64,000 nucleotides of DNA. Origin: Apoderus coryli (taxonomy: Eukaryota; Arthropoda; Insecta; Coleoptera; Attelabidae). The stretch lies in assembly GCA_911728435.2 (NCBI GenBank), contig OU452204.1, positions 16,554,001 to 16,618,000 of the forward strand, written 5' to 3'. A program made the position numbers and the translations under genes. Shown here one piece after another: positions 44,015 to 54,112 of the stretch (the stretch's first letter is position 1; the number at the start of each line of letters is the position of its first letter). Under the pieces are notes generated by a model. The model was not told where the DNA came from. It saw only the letters and a program-made list of their open reading frames with translations, and did not search any database.

Positions 44015-45340
44015 ATTTATTTTGCTCCCTTTTCTACTATTTACGAACGCCTATGTATGTTATCTTATATCAAATTTATATATAATTTTTCTGTTATACT
44101 TGGGAAAACATTTTTTTTTTTCGTTTTTGACCCTTTTTTACACTATTTTCGAACGCCTGTGTGAACCAATTCATTTATGTAACATTTTTTAGGTTATATT
44201 TTATCAAAGCTATAAATAACTAGTCAATATTTCTGCTATGTTTAAGAAAAACGTTTTTTCTAACCTTCTTACCCCATTTTACACTTTTTTCGAATGTCAA
44301 TGTGGTCTAATTGTTTAGGTTAAATATTTTAGGTTATATTTAATTAAACGCACAAAAAATTATTCAATATTTCGGATAAGTTTAAGAACTATGATTTTTT
44401 TAATTTTTGAACCCTCTTTTAAACCCCTTGCCTACGCTCCATGTTAATCACCACCTACAAATATCCTGTAGTATTTTCGTACCAAATGTGGTTAAAATCC
44501 GTTAAGTGGTTTTTGAGTTATCACGGATACAAATTTTTCCTGATCCTTTTATAGAATTTTCACGGACTCCTACGGTACATTAATTTTTGTCGTCTATTTT
44601 TAACACCAATTCAACTAGTTAAATATAAAAATGTTTACATTTTAAATATTTTTTTTATTTTGCCCCCTTTTCTACTATTTACGAACGCCTATGTAAACAA
44701 AATTGTTATGCTGCATTTTGTAGGTTATCTTATATCAAAGCTATATATAATTAGCCATTTTTTTTCGTTTTTGACCCTTTTTTAGACTATTTTCGAACGC
44801 CTGTGTGAACCAATTTTTTTTAAGGAATATTTTTTAGCTTATACTGTATCACAACTATGAAAAATTATTCCATATTTCGAATAAGTTTAGGAAATATATA
44901 TTTTTTATGTTTTGACCCCTTCTCCACTATTTAAGAACGCCTATGAAAGTAAGTTATTTATGACACATTTTATAGGTTATATTCCATCAAAGCTATAAAT
45001 AACTAGTTAATATTTCTACTATGTTTAAGAAATACGTTTTTTAAAATCTTTTTTACCCCATTTTACACTATTTTCGAACGCCAATGTGGTCTAATATTTT
45101 ATATTCAATATTTTAGGTTATATTCAATTAAATGCATAAAAAATTATGCAGTATTTCGGATAAGTTTAGGAACTATGAATTTTTTTAATTTTTGAACCCT
45201 CTTTTAAACCTCTTGCCTACGCTCAATGTTTTCCAAAATCTAATGGGCTCCTTGCCATGTCCAATACTATTTTTGTACCAAATTTGGTTAAAATCTGTTA
45301 AGTAGTTTTTGCGTTTTCGTGGATACACACAGACAGACAT
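44015..45340. repeat. Higher-order tandem repeat
   Basis: Units of about 110-145 bp share 'actattt.cgaacgcc.atg', 'aggttatatt..atcaaagctat' and 'caatattt.tgctatgtttaagaa'. They form two blocks: about 44015-44400 (three units) and 44660-45195 (four units). Each block ends in a 'ttgaaccctcttttaaacc' and 'accaaatttggttaaaat' segment, so a unit of roughly 0.7-0.8 kb is itself duplicated. Confidence 0.75.
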
Positions 45341-45357
45341 GTTTTTAAAACTACTTA

Positions 45358-45410
45358 TTTATGTATAAAATGACCAAAAACAAGTATTTCCGGTGAAATG
45401 AAAAAAAAAT
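45358..45410. repeat. Dispersed repeat end (CACCGGAAATAC family)
   Basis: The minus strand contains tttcaccggaaatac followed by 'ttggtcattttata'. The same sequence is found on the plus strand near 58220, and the first part near 49090. It probably marks the boundary of the repeat that contains the tandem array. Confidence 0.5.
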
Positions 45411-45435
45411 TAATGAAACTAATAGTTTCCATATA

Positions 45436-45468
45436 TGTTGTATCATATATTACATATATGATACAACA
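45436..45468. repeat. Perfect 15-bp hairpin
   Basis: tgttgtatcatatat and its exact complement are separated by three bases. The hairpin sits at the junction between the tandem-repeat unit and the next LINE fragment. Confidence 0.7.
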
Positions 45469-45620
45469 AGCAATTTACGATCTTGAACAGAAACACAAAA
45501 GATGCATACTCCCGACGACTGTCAAGAGGCTTTAAACTAAAACATTGCAAAAAAACATGCCCCATTATAAGCGATTTTTTATAGTTACGCCAATGGGTTT
45601 TACGAATAGTAGGTATTTCA
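45443..45620 (-). pseudogene. LINE polyprotein C-terminal fragment
   Basis: 'TIRKTHWRNYKKSLIMGHVF' and 'FSLKPLDSRREYASFVFLFK' followed by 'IVNCLLY' resemble the CR1/Jockey-type C-terminal region seen at 54244-54690. The upstream end is cut by the PIF/Harbinger element. Confidence 0.5.
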
Positions 45621-45832
45621 TAAAGGCGTGCGTCCACTAGCAAGTCACTTGCGGAAGAACCAGTATTTGCTGAAGTGTTTCCACTCAAACTGAAACTTGC
45701 GGAAGTCTGCTTCCAGAAGTAGTTTGTAGAAGTTATCACGACGAACTTGCTGCAAGAAATTGCAGACGTGTTTCTACACAATGTGAGTACAGCTTCCAGT
45801 AGTTTGCTTTTTTTACGAATGACAGTATAAAA

Positions 45833-46433
45833 ATGTCTTGTGGCAAAATAAGATTGGCAGCTGCCATCGCAGCATATTTAATTAAAAAGAAACCAAAAGA
45901 AGTGTTTGGGTCAGAAATTGGGTGCTGCGGCGCGTAAATTTAAGTTTCCAAAATACATTACTTGAAGAATTGCTGACTGAAGACTCCATGCAGCTGAAAA
46001 ATTTCCTAAAAATGTCTAATGATGATTTTGAATACATTTTATCTTTAATTCCTTCCTTCCTTCCTTCTCTATTTTGGCCTCTACACTTAGGTAATACAGC
46101 CATCTTTATAATTCTTGGACCTACAGTTTAGCGTGGAATCCGAACCACGGTCATCGACCGCCAGATGCCAGCACTCACGACTATATAGTCAATAACTACT
46201 TGGCATAGGCAAGTCTACCGACGCGACCGGGAGCACCGTCCACCCATCCAACCACCATCCACGCGACTAGATACTGCGGTATCATAATCACGTCGATGCG
46301 CGCTTGCACATGTGGGCATCTCCCGGCCCTTTATCTTTAATTCAAACAAGTATTCAAAAGCAGGATACTAAAATGAGATTGGCTATACGTCCCAAAGACC
46401 GGCTTTTAGTTACTCTTCGATTTTTGGCAACAG
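45833..46433 (+). pseudogene. PIF/Harbinger transposase first exon, split by a SINE
   Basis: 'MSCGKIRLAAAIAAYLIKKK' is followed by a frameshift, then 'WVRNWVLRRVNLSFQNTLLE', 'ELLTEDSMQLKNFLKMSNDD' and 'FEYILSLI', interrupted at 46051-46329. It resumes 'QTSIQKQDTKMRLAIRPKDR', 'LLVTLRFLATG' and ends at donor GTAAG (46434). This matches the N-terminal region of HARBI1-like transposases (R-G-x-F-x-x-L...L-R-x-D-x-x-x-F-x-x-Y-L-R-M...T-L-R-F-L-A-T-G). The catalytic exons downstream are not found. A TATA-like 'agtataaaa' directly precedes the ATG. Confidence 0.75.
46051..46329 (-). mobile_element. 279-bp SINE-like insertion with a 13-bp TSD
   Basis: It is flanked by tttatctttaatt at 46038-46050 and 46330-46342, an exact 13-bp TSD. 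Read on the minus strand it starts gggccgggagatgccc, carries a B-box-like GGTTCGGATTCC near 46150, and ends in a (GAAGG/AAGG)n tail. It is GC-richer than its surroundings. I do not recognise the head; it is not an obvious tRNA. Confidence 0.8.
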
Positions 46434-46504
46434 GTAAGAAAAAAAAACAAGAAAAATATTTTTAATTCATTTTATTTTCATAAGTATTTGAGTATATTTA
46501 TTTT

Positions 46505-46709
46505 GTAGGCGTTCGGAGGTTGTGCAATTTCCTTTTGACCTCTTCCTCGGGTGCGTCTATATCATTGGCTATTGCCTTTAAAGCATTTTGTTTTTTAATT
46601 TTATTCTTATACTCTTTTGAGGACGTGTCCCATAATTCAGGATAACTTTCTTGTTTTTCATTTACCAAATGTATTTTTTAGTACTCCAAACGAATTTATT
46701 TTTGTCCAT
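46505..46709 (-). pseudogene. MADF/Myb-like DNA-binding domain of Harbinger
   Basis: 'MDKNKFVWST', then after a frameshift 'LVNEKQESYPELWDTSSKEY' and 'KNKIKKQNALKAIANDI' with 'EEEVKRKLHNLRT'. This is the MADF signature (W at the start, P-x-L-W-D, aromatic-x-N-x-x-K-K..A, V-K-x-K-x-x-x-L-R). In Harbinger elements such proteins help the transposase bind the termini. Only the first exon is visible; the frameshift and a stop after 'RTPTK' indicate decay or an intron. Confidence 0.7.
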
Positions 46710-47077
46710 TTTTATAAATTTTGAAAAGAACTCAAAAAAAACACAAAACAAAACTGAAAATAGAAGAGAATACCACAAACCGTTTACGTATACCCGACGT
46801 CTTCTGCAAGGCTTCAAAACTTGTAGTTCACAGCAAGTCGTTCAAGTTCAAGCCTTCATGTTTGTATTCCCATCAAAAGCTTACTCGAAGAAGTTGTTTT
46901 CTTCTACTATTTTCGTGAGATAAGCGTGGCGTACGTGGGCGATTCTTAAAGAATCTCTGCAAAAGCCAATTTCTAACTATTAATTTTGACTGCTTGATTT
47001 GGCTTTACGTAAAGAAAGTAAATTAATAAACTTCTTTTCTCAATTTGACAATAGAAACAGGGACCCGGGAGTATCAA

Positions 47078-47094
47078 CCCATGCGCCGCCACTG
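47078..47094. mobile_element. Isolated hAT terminus
   Basis: 'cccatgcgccgccactg' is the complement of a CAGTGGCGGC hAT end. No matching second end or TSD was found on the left, so only this terminus is called. Confidence 0.35.
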
Positions 47095-47775
47095 AGTATG
47101 ATTTCTCTGACATACACTATTACTAATCATTATTGATTTAAAATAAAAAGAAAAACTATTGTACCGGCAATATTAGATTCTCTCTCGACTTGAAGAGAAA
47201 AAGAAGAAAAGAACTTGGCTCTATTGTTTGCTGATAATTACACTTTAATTATGTATGAAAATTTGAATAAACAGAAGTTTGCGTTTAGTTAGGACATTGT
47301 CCTCTAAAGTTCCTAGAAGTTTCAAATGCAGTTTTTCAATGAGTCTCGTAACGCCAAATCAAATTATTATTAACCATAGACATTAGTGTTGGTGGTATAT
47401 ATGTGGTTTTTTTTTGTTCTGTTCATTCATTTTACTAAGAGAGTGCACTTGAATAATGTACTTGGTGGCCAAATAATTGTTTTCAAGAGAGTAACAAATA
47501 TAAAGATACTGCGAGTTAATTCTGAATATTGATTTTGAGAAGTGTGTCTAACAAAGTCATATTGTTTGTCAGTTAATTGGCAGATAACTTTACCACAGCA
47601 TTAATAAGTACAGCATTCCGAGTCTACGTTGGCACTTCGAACTAAACTGTGACGTATCACGCCGCCATTTTGGGTTAAAAGTCAGGGCCTGACTAAAAAT
47701 AATTATAGTTTTCGGTTTCCAACCACAGTATTGTATTTTTATTTTTGTAAAAATATTTAAATACATAATAATATC

Positions 47776-47990
47776 ACAGTTTAATATACAGTTACTTCAC
47801 TTCGTGTCGCAACGTTTTACCTCTCTGTCTTCAAAGCAATTCGCCGCTACTATAGTTATCGTATAGTATTTTATAGTATATATAGATATAGTATAACATA
47901 GTAGCGGGCCCGAATGTGGCTGGGATTGCGACGAGTCGATGCCGTTTTTAGCGTCTACTGACCCTTCTTATCTATAGTTATTATTCTATG
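47776..47990 (+). mobile_element. 215-bp MITE, 8-bp TSD
   Basis: It is flanked by ataatatc (47768-47775 and 47991-47998). The other copy of the THAP composite shows the uninterrupted target, 'aacaatatcgctgtc', on the complement of 24550. The termini are acagtttaatata and the complement of ttattctatg, with a TATAGTAT-rich palindromic centre. The 8-bp TSD suggests hAT mobilisation. Confidence 0.85.
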
Positions 47991-48079
47991 ATAATATCGC
48001 TGTCCATTTCAGAAATATTTGTGGTGTCATAATGATCGAAAACAGCCTTGAGTGGTGTTATCAGGTAAATGTTGACATG

Positions 48080-48680
48080 ATTGTGTGATTTTTAATAATA
48101 ATAAAAAAAAGATATTTTTACAAAAGTTGACGCAGTGCTTCCTAACTTTAACCTAAATTTAACTTATATTTTAGCTTAAACCTATCTGAAAATTGTTTTA
48201 CATCGCTGGCCAAATTAAGTAGGTGGCTTATGTTTACAAATTAATTTGTTCTATTTCGTGTCAGAGAGGGCTCTTAAACGAAAACCCCTGTAAACTTTTT
48301 ATATTTGCCGATAGAGCGTTGTAATATTTTGAAACCGTATAGGAAAATGACCGCTCAAAGATTGATGTTCAGTGTAGCGGTGGCGTAATGACAGATTTAT
48401 GAGGAATATTCACATCATACAAATTCAATCTTTCATATAAGTATTCCGCCTTGTTCCATCTGATGATTTTATTAATCAAAATTAGTGAATGAAAATCCGA
48501 CGTTGTTTCATTCTTAACCAGCCGATTTCCTTAATGTTATTGCTAGCCTTTTTCACCCCTACGAATTCCCCATACAAACCGTGTGCCTGAATTCTGCATC
48601 AACTGAATCCTGTTCTCAGCAATTTTAGTCAAACAAGGGCCATATATATATTGTCCATAATATATCCCCTAGCTGAAGCG
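48080..48680 (-). mobile_element. LINE 3' fragment nested in THAP copy 2
   Basis: It corresponds to 23850-24470, with the same truncation point and same tail ('ttattattattaaaaatc' side). Confidence 0.65.
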
Positions 48681-48681
48681 A

Positions 48682-48765
48682 AAAAATGTTTAGAGCAAGT
48701 GTACCGCTTATTGGGACAACATTTTGCAGCACACACATGTCCTCCCTGATTGTTCATTGTATTAA
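48682..48765 (-). pseudogene. THAP exon, copy 2, truncated
   Basis: 'MNNQGGHVCAAKCCPNKRYT' then 'CSKHFFAS' is identical to copy 1 except one Arg-to-Pro change. It runs into the LINE junction before the F-P-K-D-P segment, so the THAP fold and the splice donor are lost. Confidence 0.6.
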
Positions 48766-49036
48766 TCATAAGATACGTTAGTAAAAATAAAATTCTTTTA
48801 ATTCTCACGAACACTATACCAAAAACACAAAATAGAATTAGATTACAAACACAATATTTATTTATCTCGTACACGCCGACAATGAACTATATATTGCACA
48901 CAGGAGTGAACGGTATCTATCTACGTCTATGCGATTATTGTGACGTTTTAACCCATAATGGCGGCATGCGCGATGAGATGCGCAGGGCAGCTTGCAAGTG
49001 GAAAGTCAGAATACTGTACTTTACTATCAACTACTG

Positions 49037-49774
49037 ATGCATATTGCATATGGTATAGCGAGAAGCTATATTAGTTTTCGTTTTTTATTTTCACCGGAAA
49101 TACGTTTTTTGGGTTATTTTTGACGTAAATAAGCACTCATACGGCATTTGAACTTACTGATTACTAGTTGCTAATATTTTAACACCTTATTCAAAGTTAA
49201 ACGATTCTAGAGCTAGGATATCTTTGATACAGGCCTTATGTGTAAATATTGTATCAACATCTTCTTGAAATCGTGCTCCTCAGAATGAGAAATCTATGGT
49301 GTTGATCATCATCATCTTTATGCTTATTTCTAGGGTTTTTAAGCGACGGAGCTTTGAGGGGTTCAACCTCCACAATCTCCCATACTCCGTACCTACCTTA
49401 AATCTATTTTCTTGTTCGGAATCGTTCTTTTGTTGCTGAGATATATAAATATAGACACATCTTTTACTTTTTACAGTTTACAGTCATTTAACAATTCAGA
49501 ACTGTTAATTGCTGTCATATAAAGGAAAAATAGAAGATTAATTTTTAGATTATATTTCACTTATTCGAAAGGTACTTCATAGGTTATTTTCAACAATAAT
49601 GCTCTTTCATTGCTAATGAACAATACAAATTTTGATATAAAATAGGCGCTATTGTGACAAGTGTCCATGAAAAATTGAATTCCATAAGTATTTTACGTTC
49701 ATCTATTTTTAGTAGATCTCAAATCCATATAATTTCAATACAATATAACTAAAAATTAACGTACCTTACTGTAC
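49037..49774. other. No gene recognised
   Basis: AT-rich. It contains a short match to the CACCGGAAATAC repeat end near 49090. Confidence 0.3.
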
Positions 49775-49778
49775 TTAA

Positions 49779-50300
49779 AGCTGGGGACACACTTAAGAGC
49801 ACATGGTTTGAGTACACACGAATACGCAAATATAGAAGACCCGTTAGCCGTGTCTCAGAATGTGCGCCGGGTTCACTCACGCGCGTCTTTGAGCGTGTTC
49901 TGTGTGGACGTTGTTACTTTGAGTACCGTCTACGCATTAATTTTCTTGATATGCTATTTTAGTTGTGTTCAAGCCTGTGCTGGAAACTCTAAGCATGGAA
50001 AGGAATAATGCGATGTGTCTAGAATTAATTGACTTGTATGACTAACTACTAACTAGTCATTTAATAAAATAGAACTAGTAGATTGTCGTCGATGTTTGTA
50101 TGTCATCGCATTTCTTGCTTTTTGGGTTTTTATTTTTTTTATAAACGATCATTATCAAAAATGCGGAACAACTTAGCAGTAAAACTTCATCCTACTTTAA
50201 ACTACACGATGAACATACATATAGCGAGTTGCGAGAACACACATATATATATTGAGTATATACGCAAGTATATGCGTCTGATCTCAAGTGTGTACCCAGA
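49779..50300. mobile_element. 522-bp MITE flanked by TTAA
   Basis: TTAA lies at 49775-49778 and 50301-50304. The ends read agctggggacacacttaaga and the complement of tctcaagtgtgtacccaga, about 20-bp imperfect inverted repeats. TTAA duplication suggests piggyBac-type mobilisation. The open frames inside are not transposase. Confidence 0.65.
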
Positions 50301-50904
50301 TTAAGAGATTTTCTCTGTTCGCTTTAATACGGCAAGTTGAAATGAACTTTAGGATAATGAAATTATTTTAAAGGAATGATATTGTCGCATCACCGACTCA
50401 CATGGTAAATAAATTAAACAATTAGCTTGGATTTATTTAGTATAATGAGCTTTGAAATGCAGTGATTTTAAATAAACTAAAATTGGTTTTAAATTGAATA
50501 AAAATAATACGACAGTGCTCGAGTTTATAGTATATTATACTGGTTATTTTAAATGGTGCACAATATATATCTCTCAGGCGGCCAGTGCAGTGTTATATTT
50601 CATTTATCCTAAGTGATAATCACATAACAATAATAATTTTAATATTTATTCAACCTGCATATGAAGAATACAAAGAGTTTAAGAAGGGGACGATGTAATA
50701 CAATTAATAACAACAATCCAAGCAAACTCATTATCAAAAAAACAAAAGAGAAAATAAAAAAAAGAAAACAAAAATCATGAATACACAATGAGAGAGAGAA
50801 AAACAATAAGTAATTGTAGCTCAGAAACATTATTAAGTTATAATAATAAAACAGTTATATAAAAATTGAGTATGTGAGTAGCATAATATATGAAGCCCAA
50901 GGTT

Positions 50905-51600
50905 TGAACCAATTGTAGAAGCACTTTTGCCACTCTGATTGAGGTATCTCCAAAACATGCATTCTGAATGCAGCAACCGCTTCTTCAAGTGTCGAAAAAC
51001 GTTGACCTCTCAGTTTGTTTTTTACGTACGGGAATAAAAAGAAGTCATTCGGTGCTAAGTCAGGACTATACGGCGGATGACTCATCAAATCGATGTTTTG
51101 GGTGCTCAAAAATGCAGTTGTTTGAGCCTATGTGTGAGAGCTTGCATTGTCGTGGTGAAGAGTGATCCGTCTTCGGCGGTTGGTTTTCCTGATTTCTTCG
51201 AAGACAACTGGCAAACAAATGGTTGTGTACCACTCAGAATTGACTGTTCTTCGTTGTTGTAGTGGTACGGTTGCGACATGTCAAGTTTTTCCGAAAAAAC
51301 AGGCGACCATTTGCTTGGAAGTGCTTCGTGCGCGAACAACTTTTGTTGGATTGGGTTCATCTTGAAACACCCATACAGTCGACTGCTGCTTACTTTCGGG
51401 CTCATACGCGTAAATCCACGATTCATCACCTGTCACGATGTCATAGACGTGTTTCGAAGCACCGCGATCGTATTTTTTGAGCATTTCTTTCGACCAATCG
51501 ACACGAGCCTTCTTTTGAGCGATTGACAAATTGTGAGGAATCCAACGCGAACACATTTTTTGACAGTCAAATGTTTATGCAATATTGAATGTATGTTAGC
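50905..51600 (-). pseudogene. Mariner transposase, C-terminal two thirds
   Basis: 'CSRWIPHNLSIAQKKARVDW', 'SKEMLKKYDRGASKHVYDIV', 'TGDESWIYAYEPESKQQSTV' (first catalytic Asp), then after a frameshift 'RRITLHHDNASSHTLAQTTA' (second Asp) and 'IDLMSHPPYSPDLAPNDFFL' (third Asp). The three catalytic aspartates are thus all visible. The end after 'KCFYNWFK' is replaced by unrelated sequence, and the N-terminal helix-turn-helix is missing beyond 51600. It is the same lineage as the half-copy at 54686-55298. Confidence 0.85.
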
Positions 51601-51994
51601 AATCATCCCTTGTAAAGTACATTCCGACGTGGTTCGCCTACGTCACACCAGACAAACAGGTTTTGGTTTTCGATACAATAAGGACGGCCGAACCAGTAAT
51701 AAGAACATCATAAGATAAGAAGATGTAATAGAAGACAGATGTTAATAAGAGCTGTTAGAAATACGTTGTTTTATGTGATGACAAATAATAAATGATTTTG
51801 GGTGTGGCTTTGAGAGTTTTATTAAATAAATTAAAAATAATAAAGAATACTTTTTACATCAGAAGTGAGATATTGAACTACGTGCTATAATAAACAATTA
51901 TAAACAATAATAATAATAAAATGTACTAGTGTTGTAAATAAACAATAAATTTATTTCTAGAATAAAATAATTGTTAATTAACCAATAACTAAAA

Positions 51995-52204
51995 ATGTCG
52001 GAAGAAATTCGTGATAGTGAATTGTCGGAAGTTGAAGAAGCTGATCGGGAAGCCGAGATGACTTCACGTAGTGTTAAAAAAAGTAAACTAGAGTGGCAAG
52101 AAACGCTTATTAATCAAATTTGTAGTCGAGGATCACATCACATGCAGGTCTCTATAGACTTTAACACATTACCATTTAAGTTTTATTCGCATTCTATTTT
52201 ATAA
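51995..52204 (+). CDS. Short acidic-then-basic open frame, unknown
   Basis: 'MSEEIRDSELSEVEEADREA', 'EMTSRSVKKSKLEWQETLIN', 'QICSRGSHHMQ' up to a possible donor 'CAG|GTCTCT' near 52146. Composition is coding-like (charged, soluble) and unlike the AT-rich surroundings. It could be a first exon of a transposon-borne or host gene. I do not recognise it and see no second exon. Confidence 0.25.
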   Translation: MSEEIRDSELSEVEEADREAEMTSRSVKKSKLEWQETLINQICSRGSHHMQVSIDFNTLPFKFYSHSIL

Positions 52205-52254
52205 ACATTTTTTGGAAATAATTATTTAATAAAAAACAATCATGTATCCTGCTA

Positions 52255-52450
52255 GTTCTTTTTGATCTTGAGATCGTCGACATACATGCTAAATTGAGAG
52301 AATTCGAAATAGCTGTTAATGTCGTTTATATGATCAAGAAGTGGTCCATAAGGTGTGATCTGTGTGGGACTTCCGAAGTTATCTTTCTTGTGTCTGATTT
52401 TATTTTATTCAGGATAACATACTGAAAGCGAATTGACAAATACGACTCCA
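52255..52450 (-). pseudogene. LINE reverse transcriptase palm fragment (inverted part)
   Basis: 'KIKSDTRKITSEVPHRSH', 'YGPLLDHINDINSYFEFSQF' and 'SMYVDDLKI' correspond to S-G-V-P-Q-G-S-x-L-G-P-L-L-F-x-x-x-I-N-D-I and the Y-x-D-D catalytic pair. Frameshifts occur near 52370. It is upstream coding sequence relative to the plus-strand part that follows. Confidence 0.6.
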
Positions 52451-52639
52451 GGTAGCTTCAACTCAAACTCTTATCTCGCTCTTACTCAAGTCTCTCAACT
52501 AAAATCTTACAGAATGAATCCCAAAGAAAATTTTAGCTATTGTACAAAGCAATTATATCGTACGGAACGTTTTCGTAGTCCCTGAGTAGTAGATTTGTAG
52601 AATGCAGAGCCAAGACTAAAATAGACTTTTGAATATTGG

Positions 52640-53165
52640 GAAAGAAATAAACCTAAGCCTTGTAATTGACGATGAATTGCGCTTCTCGGGGCACATTAGT
52701 TGTTGAGAGCATACTTGAATTTGAAAGTGTTGACTCGAAAACTTAAAATATCATTATGTGAGACATTAGTATTATCGCATTTGAATTAAAAGCTCCAGAA
52801 TTCCTGTCTTCGACTTGTCTTTGGTATCAGAAAATTTGACAGAGTTATCCACACATTTTCACAGGCGCTCTGGATTAACATGCAACAGCGGCGACATTTA
52901 CACCTGTGTGTGAGATATTTCTCGATTATTCGGTATAAAACACCACCGTATCTTTATAATAAAATTACATTTCGAACAGACATTCATAATATAAATATAT
53001 ACGTTTTCCAAATAACTTAAATATACCAGCTCATTCTACCGAAGTGTTTAAGGGGTCTTTTGCCTATAACGTCACGAAATGCATCAATTCCTGGCCAAAA
53101 GAATTAAGGGAAGCTAAAACGAAACATGTGTTTAAGAGAAAATTCATGAGACTCATTGCCTAAAC
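52640..53165 (+). pseudogene. LINE polyprotein C-terminal region
   Basis: 'LSLVIDDELRFSGHIS', 'YLNLKVLTRKLKI', 'LSSTCLWYQKI' (decayed), 'RRHLHLCVRYFSIIRYKTPP', 'YLYNKITFRTDIHNINI', 'GSFAYNVTKCINSWPKELRE' and 'KHVFKRKFMRLIA' before the stop. Frames shift several times. These are the standard blocks downstream of the palm in CR1/Jockey-type LINEs. Confidence 0.75.
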
Positions 53166-53479
53166 CAGGAGTGGTTTTTGTTGAGGCTTGCTGTGTATTA
53201 TGTGGGACTGCATGCTTGTTCATGGCATTCGGATCCAGTAAATTATTGTTTTTTTTATTATTGTTCTTTTTTCTTAGCTGCTTTTTGTATTTATATTTGT
53301 AATTTGTATACGTATTTTTTTTTTCAACTTAGCATAAACTTGTTTTTTCAATGGGTTAGCTATATTTGCTTGCAAAGCACCGTACTGATACTCGCCCAGT
53401 TGCATTCAATAATTAAGATTTGTATGTTTGTAATGACAGATGTTATGCAATAAAAGTACTTTATTATTATCATTATTAT

Positions 53480-54110
53480 AAATAATCTAGAATGTAGGCG
53501 ACGATCTGGTGCCGGCTGGTAAAATTCCGAACATATTAAATTATCTATTTAAATATTTGAAGTCCGTGCTTTTACCACCCTTCGAAAAAAGAATTTTCAT
53601 ACGCTACTGAGATGACTTGTTAGAGAGGTATAGAAAAGTATGAGCAAATATTTTCCCAGAGGAAAAGACACTCAGAAGCAATACAGTAAGTAGTTTGTCA
53701 GAGAGAAGTAAATTAACCACTCTTTAAAGTTCCAACTAGTTACTTTAAACATCGGACATTACGTATATGCGCGCATACTTAAACTTTAGTCATAATAACA
53801 ATAAATGTTATTATGCCTTAACTCGTATCTCACTGAGCGATCTGTATTTTATTTTGTTTGTTTAAATTACAGAATCACTTTGGTGGTGGCCAGGCCAAGT
53901 CACAATCTGTTTGTTGAAGATACAATATTAACGTTTCATACAATGCATATTATAGAGTTGTATTATGACATCAGTTTTAAATTATATAAAGAGCTGTCTT
54001 TTAAGCATATTTGCTTCTTTGTCCTGTAAAAAAAGATATCCATGGCATGCTAATGTAATGTACTGGCTTACATAATTGCTTAGGGCGATTTATTTAATAT
54101 TCGATTTAAA
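53480..54110. other. No gene recognised
   Basis: AT-rich spacer without recognisable content. Confidence 0.3.
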
Positions 54111-54112
54111 GA

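Larger units (their letters stand above)
45622..46960 (+). mobile_element. PIF/Harbinger element with two genes
   Basis: It begins near 45622 with 'aaaggcgtgcgtccactag', in the style of PIF/Harbinger termini, with subterminal repeats of 'acttgc.g.aag'. It contains a transposase N-terminal exon on the plus strand and a MADF-domain gene on the minus strand, the convergent two-gene layout of Harbinger elements. The right boundary is not resolved. Confidence 0.6.
47594..49036 (-). mobile_element. THAP-domain transposon carrying a LINE, copy 2 (inverted)
   Basis: This is the reverse-orientation copy of 23282-24747, sharing both ends, the THAP leader, the exon and the LINE at the same position. 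Differences: about 190 bp corresponding to 23646-23837 (the donor site and the intron start) are deleted, and a 215-bp MITE is inserted at 47776-47990. Confidence 0.65.
52250..53475 (+). mobile_element. LINE with an inverted 5' segment
   Basis: The 3' part on the plus strand (about 52640-53475) encodes the post-palm and C-terminal region and ends in 'aataaaagtactttattatt'. The 5' part (about 52250-52450) encodes the palm block of a LINE reverse transcriptase on the minus strand. This arrangement is what twin priming during LINE integration produces. Confidence 0.6.

Noticed and set aside
49808..50008. 66-codon open frame
   Set aside because: It lies inside a TTAA-flanked MITE and has no recognisable domain.
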